From CAYTPI01 sp964439625 (GTDB lineage: Bacteria > Chloroflexota > Anaerolineae > Aggregatilineales > UBA3940): DNA of 64,000 nt. Numbering within the stretch: the first letter of the stretch is position 1; each line of letters starts with the position of its first letter. The DNA is taken from assembly GCA_964439625.1 (NCBI GenBank), contig CAYTPI010000002.1, forward strand, positions 292,285-356,284, in the 5' to 3' direction. Shown here one piece after another: positions 9,605 to 18,373 of the stretch. A program made the translations under genes and the position numbers. The notes beneath the pieces were generated by a model. The model was not told where the DNA came from and made no database searches. It saw only the letters and a program-made list of their open reading frames with translations.

Positions 9605-10376
9605 AGTTGGCTCCTCTAGTGATTACATGGGGTTGGCGCAGCAAATTGATGCAGACAGACAGCAACACTTTGATCATGTAATAGACAGAACGCAGCGGCG
9701 TAATCGATGATTGCCCACCATACCGTGTGTTCATCGTAACGGGCACTTCATGCAGCATTAACCCAGCACGTGTCAACGTGACAACGGCCTCAGGCTCTGG
9801 GTAGTCGAAGGGGTAATCCACAGCGCAATGTTCGATTGCCCTGCGATTACTGGCCCGAAAGCCAGATGTTGTATCGGTGAACTTCTTCCGCACCACAAAC
9901 GAGATCACGGCAGACAGAACAATGATCCCAATGCGCCGCACCAACGGCGTAACGTACCCGCGGTCTTCGATGTAACGAGACCCAATGACCACATCGGCGT
10001 CTGTCGTCTCAAATGCAGCCAATAGATCACTGATTTCCTCAGGGTTGTGCTGACCATCGCCGTCCACCTGAATTGCGTAGTCATAGCTGTGTTCTTTGGC
10101 ATAGAGGAAGCCAGTCTGCATAGCCGAGCCAATACCAAGGTTATAAGGCAGGCTAGCGACTATCGCGCCAGCATCCCACGCAAGTTCTGCTGTTGCATCG
10201 GTTGAGCCATCGTCGATCACAATAATGTCAGCATCGGGCACGGCCTTATGCACCCACCCAATGACGGTAATAATACTCTCCGCCTCATTAAGGCAGGGGA
10301 TCATGATCAACAGCTTTGGCTGGTGCTTCAAGTCAGTTTTCGCTGGTGTTTCTGCGATGGCAGCTTGGACGGTCAC
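9594..10376 (-). CDS. GT2-family glycosyltransferase (polyprenyl-phosphate hexose synthase-like)
   Basis: 260 residues, GT-A fold. Visible are MIPCLNEAESI, the nucleotide-binding VIDDGSTDAT, the metal-binding DGDGQHNPEEI, and the DPM1-like tail with TTSGFRASNR and YYMIKVLLSV. Such enzymes transfer a hexose from a nucleotide donor to a polyprenyl phosphate; the product could feed the GT-C transferases in this cluster, which use lipid-linked donors. There is no transmembrane pair at the C-terminus, which fits reliance on the adjacent DUF2304 protein for anchoring (inference). The start is an ATG 12 bases after the upstream gene. Confidence 0.9.
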   Translation of the reverse strand: MTVQAAIAETPAKTDLKHQPKLLIMIPCLNEAESIITVIGWVHKAVPDADIIVIDDGSTDATAELAWDAGAIVASLPYNLGIGSAMQTGFLYAKEHSYDYAIQVDGDGQHNPEEISDLLAAFETTDADVVIGSRYIEDRGYVTPLVRRIGIIVLSAVISFVVRKKFTDTTSGFRASNRRAIEHCAVDYPFDYPEPEAVVTLTRAGLMLHEVPVTMNTRYGGQSSITPLRSVYYMIKVLLSVCINLLRQPHVITRGANYVE

Positions 10377-10388
10377 GGGCGTTTGGGC

Positions 10389-11591
10389 TTAGGTTGTAGT
10401 CTTCTCTTTGAGCATCTTGGCCAGCGCAGCAGTCACTGTTTCGAAGCGTTTATCCCATGTATGGTGATGCGCTTCCTGCATCCGTGCTGTTATAGCTTCA
10501 ATTGATTGCTCGGCTAGAGAGGATACCGTTTCTTCAACCAGCCTTACAAACTCCGCCCGATCATAAGCAACCGCAATCAAATCCCTAAATTGGTGTACTT
10601 CCGGCATATTAACGGAGACAACGGGCTTCCCTGTTGCTAAGTACTCATAGAGTTTCAACGGGCTACAATGTTCAGCGACATCGTCCATGTGATAAGGGTT
10701 CAGGCAAACATCAAACGCCTTGACATACTGCGGCACCTCAGCGTAGGGAACCCGCCCAGTAAACAACACGTTGGGCAGTTTCTCTAACGGCTCGACGTTT
10801 GCGAGTATACCAACCGGGCCGACGAGGATCACCGTCCAGTCTGGGTGTTTCTCGGCGATCTCTGCCAGTAATTCCGTATCAATCCAATATTGGACGCTGC
10901 CCAAAAAACCAACCGTCGGGTGCTGCACCGCTTGTAGGCTCTCAGCAATAGGCAACGCAGGGTCAGCGACGGTGGCAAAATGCGAGACTTCAGCCGCATT
11001 GGGTACCAATACAGCTCGTTTGACGTACACCTGCTTGGACTCAAGTAGCCCCTGTGCTGTTACGATCAACAAATCGACCTTATCGAGCAGGCTATGCTCC
11101 ATCTTGCCGATTGCTTTGGCATTCACCAACCCCTTGCTGGCGGTAAATTCATCAACACACTCGTAGACCGCCGCTGCTTCACCGAGGGCACCGACAAAGT
11201 CCGCTGAGTGCGGTGTATACGTCCAGATAATCAGACGAGAAGAGTCAAATTTGAGGTGCTTCAGCACGGCCCGAAGGTACCATTTCAAAACTGCATTGTT
11301 AACAACGTTGATGGCCTTCACCACTTGAAAGAAAGGCAGCACAATCGGCAGGGTGTAAACCCATAGGTTAGGCTCAACTTTCCGTGGGCCTTGTAGATGG
11401 CGCCACACCCGGCTGAGCTGACTCTTGAGGTCAACCAGCCATCCAGCCCAGTGCATCTGCTGTTCAACGTATAAAACACGGTTTCCCTGCGCGGCAAACT
11501 TACGCGCAAAGCGATGTTTGCGCGTAGGGACTGCGTCCCAATCTTGGGTAGATAGGACAATGAAGTCGTATCTGCTGGGGGCATTAGCCAT
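10389..11591 (-). CDS. GT4-like glycosyltransferase (TuaH-type)
   Basis: 400 residues, starting with DFIVLSTQDWDAVPTRKHRF, which resembles the N-terminus of teichuronic-acid TuaH-like and related transferases. The C-terminal half has VGFLGSVQYWIDTELL and the donor block HCSPLKLYEYLATGKPVV in place of the usual E-x7-E form. I take the ATG at 11591, which overlaps the upstream gene by 8 bases; ATGs at 11603 and 11621 are also open but overlap more. It probably adds a sugar to the growing lipid-linked glycan. The substrate is unknown. Confidence 0.85.
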   Translation of the reverse strand: MANAPSRYDFIVLSTQDWDAVPTRKHRFARKFAAQGNRVLYVEQQMHWAGWLVDLKSQLSRVWRHLQGPRKVEPNLWVYTLPIVLPFFQVVKAINVVNNAVLKWYLRAVLKHLKFDSSRLIIWTYTPHSADFVGALGEAAAVYECVDEFTASKGLVNAKAIGKMEHSLLDKVDLLIVTAQGLLESKQVYVKRAVLVPNAAEVSHFATVADPALPIAESLQAVQHPTVGFLGSVQYWIDTELLAEIAEKHPDWTVILVGPVGILANVEPLEKLPNVLFTGRVPYAEVPQYVKAFDVCLNPYHMDDVAEHCSPLKLYEYLATGKPVVSVNMPEVHQFRDLIAVAYDRAEFVRLVEETVSSLAEQSIEAITARMQEAHHHTWDKRFETVTAALAKMLKEKTTT

Positions 11592-13713
11592 CGGCGGTAT
11601 CATTCCAACGGCGCAGGTCAATTGTTTGGTTAGTTCGCATTGACTGCTGGGCCGCTAGGGCGATCTGGGTAGCCCGCAAGCCATCCTCTGCCGTAATCAA
11701 CAAATTGCTCTGCCCGCGTACAGCTAATCCGAAGTTCTCTAGCAGAGCCTTATGCCCTTTGTCCTGACGACCCTTGTGAGCTTGCCCGCGCAGCCCTTCA
11801 AACACAAGCTGCTTAAAGTCATCTAAAACAGCAACGCCACCACCAGCGAAGACCTCAACCCGTTCTTTCGGGAAGTGCGTATCCCCAAAGGGCGTATAAA
11901 TCACCGTCCCAACTGACTCATCTGCAAAGCGGATCGCCAGTGTAAAGTGCTGCTCGTCGGTGCTGCCTTGGGCACTGACGGTCTGCGACGCAGCATCGAT
12001 CATACCACAGACGAAATCAATGAAGTGAACACCTTCCCCTACCAGCCGCCCACCCCCCTGAGTCGGATCGTTTAACCAGTGGCTGCCCGCTAGGGCACCT
12101 GCATTAACGCGAAAGATAATCGACTTCGGTGTATGAATGGCCCTCAGGACTTTATACAGCTCTTGCGCGGTCGGGGCAGCGCGGCGGTTAAAGCCAACGG
12201 TCACCAACTTTGATGCCACTTCCGCAGCGCTTAATACAGCACGGCAGTCACTGAGGGTCAATGCCAATGGCTTTTCTACAAAAACATGCTTGCCATGCTG
12301 CAACGCCTGTATCGTCTGGCTGGCATGCAGATGGTGACGAGTCGAGATTAGTACCGCATCAATGTCATCATCACTTAAAACGACTGGTAGTTCTGTTGCC
12401 GCCACGGGGATATCGTGCTGCTCCGCAACCTGCGCCGCCGAGGCACTGCCACTGACGACAGTTCTTAAGGCGAATTGCGTATCCCCTTTGATGTTAGGGA
12501 GGTGCATACTTCGAGCGAAACTTCCTGCACCGATCAGCGCCAGCCCAATCGGCTCATCTTTTGGGCTTTGGGTACGTTTCAACACATGAATGTCGGAGGC
12601 TGCTTGCTCCGGTTCAGCCTCACCATATGTCAGTAGCACAGCCAAAGCCCCATCACTAACGCGCTGATACGCTTGTTCCGCTTCTTCAACCGGATAAGAC
12701 GCAGAAATCAACGAATCGATCTCAATTTTGCCGGTCGCAACTAACCTAAGGAAGGCACTCATATTGCGCTGTTCTGTCCACCGGACATGGCCTGGTGGGT
12801 AATCAATACCCTCTTCTTCGTAGGTTGGATCGTAGCGCCCTGGCCCCGTCGAGCGGGAGATCACAAAGTCAAGCTCGCGATTGTAGAACGTCGTTCGCTC
12901 CAAGTCCATGCCCATCGACCCAACCATCACAACGCGCCCACGCTCACGACACATCCTGAAAGCCTCATTGGTTGCTTCGCTGCTGCGCGTCGCCGCACAC
13001 AAAATGACTTTGTCGGCTCCCATACCCTGCGTGATCACCATTACTTCATCGACTTGCTTACCGGTCCCCGGGTCAATCGTCTGAATATCAGCTAAGGCTC
13101 GCCGCTCTGGGGCAAAATCCGTGCCAATGACGTGACACCCTGCCGCGCTAAGGATGCGCACTGTTAACTGCCCAACCAACCCTAAGCCAACCACAACAAC
13201 CGTATCCCCGATCTCCACCTCAGCACGGCGCACACCCTGGAGCGCAATCGCGCCGAGTGTCGTAAACGCCGCTTGATCGTATGTCACGTTGTCAGGGATG
13301 GGCACTAATAGATTTTGGGGTACCGCCATATAATCAGCATGTGTTGCATATTTGCTACCGGAACACGCTACGCGCATCCCAGCGCGTAAGCCAGTGGCTT
13401 CCGGCCCAACCGTTTCGACCATGCCAGCCGCGCTATAGCCCACCGGGAACCACATCGATGAGACATCTTGCACAGCCTGCGCCGTGAACGCCAACCCTTC
13501 GCGCAGCGCCAACTGAAACGCTCGTCCGACCAGTTCGGGTTGGGCAATCGCCTTGCGCAGCAGGCTGCCCCCACCCATTGCTTGGCTGAGTTCCGTCCCG
13601 CTGGAAATGAGCGACGTGTGGGTCTTGATGAAGGCACCCTTTTCAGGGGTAGCAGGTGCAGGCACATCTTGAATATAGAGCTGACCTTTGCCATCAAAGA
13701 AGAGTTGTTTCAT
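11584..13713 (-). CDS. Bi-domain oxidoreductase: MDR dehydrogenase fused to Gfo/Idh/MocA domain
   Basis: 709 residues. Residues 1-~350 are a medium-chain dehydrogenase with KYATHADYMAVP and a Rossmann loop VVVGLGLVGQL near 174-184. Residues ~385-709 are a Gfo/Idh/MocA oxidoreductase with its own nucleotide loop (ALIGAGSFARSMHLP) and the family lysine in VFVEKPLALTL. This exact fusion is a recognised architecture in exopolysaccharide clusters, usually next to a heparinase II/III gene, as here (30 bases downstream of it). The likely substrates are sugar nucleotides or glycan sugars undergoing oxidation and epimerisation; the precise reaction is not established. The MDR zinc ligands are not obvious to me. 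Confidence 0.9.
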   Translation of the reverse strand: MKQLFFDGKGQLYIQDVPAPATPEKGAFIKTHTSLISSGTELSQAMGGGSLLRKAIAQPELVGRAFQLALREGLAFTAQAVQDVSSMWFPVGYSAAGMVETVGPEATGLRAGMRVACSGSKYATHADYMAVPQNLLVPIPDNVTYDQAAFTTLGAIALQGVRRAEVEIGDTVVVVGLGLVGQLTVRILSAAGCHVIGTDFAPERRALADIQTIDPGTGKQVDEVMVITQGMGADKVILCAATRSSEATNEAFRMCRERGRVVMVGSMGMDLERTTFYNRELDFVISRSTGPGRYDPTYEEEGIDYPPGHVRWTEQRNMSAFLRLVATGKIEIDSLISASYPVEEAEQAYQRVSDGALAVLLTYGEAEPEQAASDIHVLKRTQSPKDEPIGLALIGAGSFARSMHLPNIKGDTQFALRTVVSGSASAAQVAEQHDIPVAATELPVVLSDDDIDAVLISTRHHLHASQTIQALQHGKHVFVEKPLALTLSDCRAVLSAAEVASKLVTVGFNRRAAPTAQELYKVLRAIHTPKSIIFRVNAGALAGSHWLNDPTQGGGRLVGEGVHFIDFVCGMIDAASQTVSAQGSTDEQHFTLAIRFADESVGTVIYTPFGDTHFPKERVEVFAGGGVAVLDDFKQLVFEGLRGQAHKGRQDKGHKALLENFGLAVRGQSNLLITAEDGLRATQIALAAQQSMRTNQTIDLRRWNDTADG

Positions 13714-13743
13714 AAGCTCATTAGTTATAGTGAATAATTATGC

Positions 13744-16029
13744 TTAGGCCAGAGTGTAACGGTTCAATGCCCGGGTGGTGTTGCTCCCAAGCACCATTGC
13801 CTCACGCATGGCTGTCAATGCGTTCTGCCCAGATGCCCGCACGACATTATAGTCGACATCCCGTTGATATGGGTAAAATATCAGTACCACGTCAATTGGT
13901 AAACTCACTTCACCACTGATCTCCATCACAGGGTTTGCTTGTTTGACGCCGTATGAGGGCGCGTGCCATCCTTTTTTGATCGCCGTCTTGAGGCTAAAAT
14001 CCCCCAGGGACATAATAATTAAGCCTGCGTCAACATTACTATGATGAAACCGCAAAGCCTTATGCTCTTTGACAACATCCAGTTTGGCAGGGCTAAAGTG
14101 GTAGCGAGCGGTCACATTGGTTGTATGCACACCCTGACTGCTACCGCTCCCATTTTGGTAGTTCATATCAACATAAACCACGTCATTGATCAACACCAGG
14201 CCACTGCGCTTTTCAAACCACCAATGTCTGCGGTGGACGAGAGGCGGGTCAAGGCGTGCATACCCACTGTGAGAGACATCCAGTAAATCGTAGTCATCGT
14301 TAGATACCCAGCGGTGAACCACCACCCGCGCATCATTCTCCAGCCGGAATAACTCCGGTGGGATGCGGTTAAGTTCCTCTGTCCCAATTTGCAGCGTATT
14401 GTGATACGCCGTTGAGCGGAAGGCGTTGCGCTCAGTTGGTTCAGAGGTATATAAGTAACTGCCAGGGTCAATAATGAACGCTACACCATAAGCATCCATC
14501 GTGAAGCTTAGTGTGTCGTTATGTGCGTGTCCCCCGACACCATCCTGTCCGACTTCTCCAGCGTCAACCACAAGATGAACATGCCTGCTGCTCATCACAT
14601 AGAGGCCGCTGGCCTCGAACCCCCGCGAATGCCGATACGTGCCACGCGTCGGTTCTCGCTCCGACAAAGCATAAGCACGCACCCGAATGCCATGCCCAAC
14701 ATCAACCCATTGCTCAGGGTCAATACCTAGCGGGCGCTGTACTTGTGATGTCAGTGTTTCGGTGAAACGCGCCGAGGCATCCGTCGCGAAGTACCAGAAA
14801 GCATCCTGCCATTCTGACCCAGCCGCCAAAGCCCAACCTCGGTCGTTTGGTTCGACATAGCCAGCCCATTCAACTGACTCGCGTTCCAACACCAGCGAAC
14901 CAAGTGCCAACAAGTGCCGGTGATCGTTGATCTCTCGGATGCGGTTGTCGTAGACGCCAAGCGGGAGGAAACGCCCATCATCTGCATCCCCGATGACTGG
15001 CGCTAGTCCACTCGGCGGGGTGTATGCCATCACCACATCCAGCATCGAGCGCATCCGAGCACGCGTAATATCCGGGATCGCTATGCCATTGACAACGCAT
15101 AAGGCTGCCACACTTAGTGCCATCTCTGTGACTAAGCGATGGTACGAGATCGACGCTTCGTAGTCCATCCCATCTGGGTTGATCTGCCGGTCAAGTTCTT
15201 CCCACAGGCGCGTTAACCCAGTTTCGCGCCACGTTTTCGCTTCCTCAAATTCAGGAAAAATAATTCCAAGGTATGCGAGGCCTGCGAGATTCGCAATCAG
15301 GTGATTGGTACGAGGCCAACCGTCTTCAAGGTGCTTGTTGAGATGCTCACCATGTTGGCGGAAGCTGGCAAGCCACAATGCAAGAAACGTCTCTGTCATT
15401 GCCTCCGACTCGACCAGCATATAATATGCCCATATCCAGTTGACCGCCCGAATGGCGATATCCATTGGACCAGCCCAGTTGACGCCAAAGCCGTAGGGAT
15501 TCGTTTTGATCCAGTTGGCGATCTGGTTAACAGCTTCACGGGCATAGGTTTCATCCCATGTGTAGAGGAAAGCCTGCCCCAGCCGCACCGTGTGGTGAAA
15601 GCGATTTAGTTCCCAAGGCACCTTGACGTCAATCCCGCCTCTGCTTCGCATAAGGGTCAAACGGCTGTGGTGTATTTGAGGCCATGTGTAGTCGTTCTTA
15701 AAATCTCGCTGCCAGTTGATAGGCCAGCCAAGGTCAAACTCACCAGAGCCAAGCAGGTCAAACTTATGGCCCCGTATTTGGTCTGCTTGGTGGATGGTCG
15801 CGTAGTAGACCTCAGGGAAGAATTGCGTGATCAACGCGGCTTGTTCAGGGATAATGCCGAAGAAAACGGGCGTTTGACGCTCACGAATTTTCGCTGCCAA
15901 TTCCTTGATGCTGGCGCCAACCTGAATCGCCTTTGGTTTCTGGGGCGCAGTCCGGGTTTGGATTTCACGCTTGATGCGCTTCCAAGCGATGGCAGGCAGT
16001 TCCTCTGCAGGAATACTAAATGGCACCAT
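13744..16029 (-). CDS. Heparinase II/III family protein (polysaccharide lyase-like)
   Basis: 761 residues. An N-terminal helical toroid contains the family blocks WELNRFHH near 137, GVNWAGPMDIAIRAVNW near 199, and NHLIANLAGL. A C-terminal beta-sandwich contains GGHAHNDTLSFTMDAYG and PGSYLYT. Characterised relatives cleave uronate-containing polysaccharides by beta-elimination. No signal peptide is visible, which is common for copies inside biosynthetic clusters, so it may be cytoplasmic or membrane-associated; whether it degrades or modifies the glycan is unknown. The start ATG at 16029 is preceded by only a weak GAAAG. Confidence 0.9.
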   Translation of the reverse strand: MVPFSIPAEELPAIAWKRIKREIQTRTAPQKPKAIQVGASIKELAAKIRERQTPVFFGIIPEQAALITQFFPEVYYATIHQADQIRGHKFDLLGSGEFDLGWPINWQRDFKNDYTWPQIHHSRLTLMRSRGGIDVKVPWELNRFHHTVRLGQAFLYTWDETYAREAVNQIANWIKTNPYGFGVNWAGPMDIAIRAVNWIWAYYMLVESEAMTETFLALWLASFRQHGEHLNKHLEDGWPRTNHLIANLAGLAYLGIIFPEFEEAKTWRETGLTRLWEELDRQINPDGMDYEASISYHRLVTEMALSVAALCVVNGIAIPDITRARMRSMLDVVMAYTPPSGLAPVIGDADDGRFLPLGVYDNRIREINDHRHLLALGSLVLERESVEWAGYVEPNDRGWALAAGSEWQDAFWYFATDASARFTETLTSQVQRPLGIDPEQWVDVGHGIRVRAYALSEREPTRGTYRHSRGFEASGLYVMSSRHVHLVVDAGEVGQDGVGGHAHNDTLSFTMDAYGVAFIIDPGSYLYTSEPTERNAFRSTAYHNTLQIGTEELNRIPPELFRLENDARVVVHRWVSNDDYDLLDVSHSGYARLDPPLVHRRHWWFEKRSGLVLINDVVYVDMNYQNGSGSSQGVHTTNVTARYHFSPAKLDVVKEHKALRFHHSNVDAGLIIMSLGDFSLKTAIKKGWHAPSYGVKQANPVMEISGEVSLPIDVVLIFYPYQRDVDYNVVRASGQNALTAMREAMVLGSNTTRALNRYTLA

Positions 16030-16122
16030 AGCGAACAGCTATTACTTTCTCTAAACAGCAGACGTTTCTTGAACCAAAATTGTAACAAACACCTAACAGA
16101 TGCTCATACTATGTTGGTTAGA

Positions 16123-17346
16123 TTACTGTTGGTTGAGGATGTCATCATACAGGGTGATGGTGCGCGCCGCATTGGTTTTTGCGTCGAACAGCCCACGGGC
16201 ATAGGTGTAGGCCTGTTCACCCATAGCGGCGGCATGTTCTGGGTTTGACAAAATCCGTATCAACGCTGCACTCAATACCTGCGGATCATTGGGTTTGACC
16301 AAGTACCCTGTTTTCCCATCGATTATTAACTCCTTAGGCCCCCCTAGGTTGGACGCCACCGATGGTTTCGCCATTGCCGCCGCTTCAATGACAGGGCGTG
16401 CAAAATGCGGCACGCTCGATGGGAAAACAACGCACTGGCTGGCAGCGACTACCTGCGGCATATCTTGCCGAATGCCGGTGAAGATCACCGTCCGTTTTTC
16501 TTTAGCACTTAACCCTGTCACAGCTTGTTGAACCGCTTTTTGATAGGCGTTTACACCTAAGAGTTGCTTAGCAAGCCCTTTGATACCCCCTTCACGCAAA
16601 GGACGCGGTGGTGGCCCTGCGAAAATAATTCGCAGATCAGGGATGGCGGCGACCAATGCTGGTATTGCTCGGACTAAAGTTAATGTTCCCTTAGGTTCTG
16701 CCACGCCCCCCAACATCACAATGACGGGGGCGTCTGGGGCAATCCCTAACTCTGATCGCACATCGCTGCCGTCAAGTGTTCGGTCAAAGATACTAAAGTC
16801 CACAAAGTTATGAATCACATGGACGCGATCACTGGGATGCAGTTGGTTAGCATCATGTTCACTGATTGCCACAACACGATCCCCATGTTGAACAATGTTA
16901 CGCTGGATCCAACCCCGACGGATGCCAAAGTAGCCCTTCACAATTGGCTCACGGATATGCCAGATAATTGGTACGCCAGCCCGTGCAGCCCCAATTGCCG
17001 AGGGCGTTAGTGTGGAACTATTCAGATGAACAATATCCGGCTGCATGTCTCGCACCAATTGCTCTGTCTTTCGGATCGAGGGTTGGATTGACAACAAGCG
17101 TCCTGGCAGCCGCCACAAGTCGCGCCCACCATACCATTCGAGCGTTGTATGGCTGAACTCTTTGATGCCCGTAACCGGTCGCGTCTCGATTCCATTCTTT
17201 CGGTACAGCGGCACCACAGGCCCATCCTTGAGGGTCAACACGATTGGCTCGTAACGTCTACGGTCAAGTTGCTGTATCAGATAGAGCAGACTTAGCGGCG
17301 CACCACCAATGCCTCCTCCGTGATGAATGTATAAGACACGAATCAT
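16123..17346 (-). CDS. GT4-family glycosyltransferase
   Basis: 407 residues, GT-B fold. The N-terminus is RVLYIHHGGGIGGAPLSLLY, with DIVHLNSSTLTPSAIGA and IIWHIREP in the acceptor half. The C-terminal half has VIVMLGGVAEPKGTLTLV and the donor block FARPVIEAAAMAKPSVASN. It overlaps the upstream CgeB-like gene by 4 bases. A 93-base gap separates it from heparinase, the largest gap inside the operon, where no clear promoter was found. Role: transfer of one sugar of the repeat unit; specificity unknown. Confidence 0.9.
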   Translation of the reverse strand: MIRVLYIHHGGGIGGAPLSLLYLIQQLDRRRYEPIVLTLKDGPVVPLYRKNGIETRPVTGIKEFSHTTLEWYGGRDLWRLPGRLLSIQPSIRKTEQLVRDMQPDIVHLNSSTLTPSAIGAARAGVPIIWHIREPIVKGYFGIRRGWIQRNIVQHGDRVVAISEHDANQLHPSDRVHVIHNFVDFSIFDRTLDGSDVRSELGIAPDAPVIVMLGGVAEPKGTLTLVRAIPALVAAIPDLRIIFAGPPPRPLREGGIKGLAKQLLGVNAYQKAVQQAVTGLSAKEKRTVIFTGIRQDMPQVVAASQCVVFPSSVPHFARPVIEAAAMAKPSVASNLGGPKELIIDGKTGYLVKPNDPQVLSAALIRILSNPEHAAAMGEQAYTYARGLFDAKTNAARTITLYDDILNQQ

Positions 17347-18371
17347 AGAACCTCGACAGCCTCAATCAAATGCTGCATCCGGTCTTTGTAAGTATGCTTG
17401 CCTTCAGTAATTAAACGATGCCCTTCTGCCGCAATCTGCGCGGCTTCATCGGTATGTTTAACATAGTACCGAACTTGCTCTTGCAATGAGTCAGCATCCG
17501 TGAAGTAAACAGCCCCAACGTCATCAGGCAACCACTTTTGTTGATCACGTGTGAGGGTGCTCAGCATGCAGCCACCCATGGCAGGAGCCTCAAATGTACG
17601 CATGTTGTGCGCTTGACCATTCTGTTTACGAATGAAGTTCAGCGTCAAGGTTGAACCAGCCACAACTTTTGCTAACGCTCGTTCACCGCGCCACTCATTG
17701 ACGATGCACCCCCGTAGGGGGTTGTTCGCCGCTACTTTTTCCCAGTTGGTACCAAACACGCGCAGGTCGAACGTTGTGAGGTGTTCAAGTAAGGCGGCGC
17801 GCTCTGGTGTGTACCCACCAACGAAGCATACCTCTGACTGAAGCATATCTCGTTCAGCTACTGATAATGTGGCAGGGGCATGGGCCTCTGGATCATACGC
17901 AAATGGCAGGTATTCAACCTGTTGTGTACCAGCGTTCTGCAGTGGGGCGAACAAATCTTTGTCCCAGATAAAGTAGATATCAAATAGAGGGATACTATCA
18001 ATAATGTTCTTGTTGGTGTTTGCCGTCGCGTAATCGAACGGGCTATCTGGGTTCCAATTGACGAGGATCGGCCTGAAGGCGAGCTTCCGTAGGCTTTTAA
18101 TTGTCTCTGGAAGTATCTCAACTCCCTTGACGATGATCACCAATTCTGGCTGAAACCCCTCAGCGACTTTCAACAAGCGCTTGTTAAAGCACCGCCTAAG
18201 TGGAATTTGTTCAAGTTCATACAACACAGGCGTATTTTGGAACCGTACTTTGCTGTTTAGCTCCACATGCCGATCATACACCAGTAGTTCATGTCCGAGT
18301 GCCTCAAGCCCGCGAGCACAGTAGCGCTCTAATGCCCCTGACGCCAGTGATCCAACCAGTAGCACGCGCAC
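17343..18371 (-). CDS. CgeB-like glycosyltransferase
   Basis: 342 residues resembling the spore-maturation CgeB/Glyco_trans_1_2 group. The N-terminal Rossmann starts RVLLVGSLASGALERYC; the middle has WNPDSPFDYATANTN and IYFIWDKDLF; the C-terminal half has VCFVGGYTPERAALLEHL and TFEAPAMGGCMLS. This group acts as cytoplasmic glycosyltransferases and is frequent in surface-glycan loci. It sits 2 bases after the GT-C gene at 18374 and overlaps the next gene by 4 bases. Confidence 0.87.
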   Translation of the reverse strand: MRVLLVGSLASGALERYCARGLEALGHELLVYDRHVELNSKVRFQNTPVLYELEQIPLRRCFNKRLLKVAEGFQPELVIIVKGVEILPETIKSLRKLAFRPILVNWNPDSPFDYATANTNKNIIDSIPLFDIYFIWDKDLFAPLQNAGTQQVEYLPFAYDPEAHAPATLSVAERDMLQSEVCFVGGYTPERAALLEHLTTFDLRVFGTNWEKVAANNPLRGCIVNEWRGERALAKVVAGSTLTLNFIRKQNGQAHNMRTFEAPAMGGCMLSTLTRDQQKWLPDDVGAVYFTDADSLQEQVRYYVKHTDEAAQIAAEGHRLITEGKHTYKDRMQHLIEAVEVL

Positions 18372-18373
18372 CG

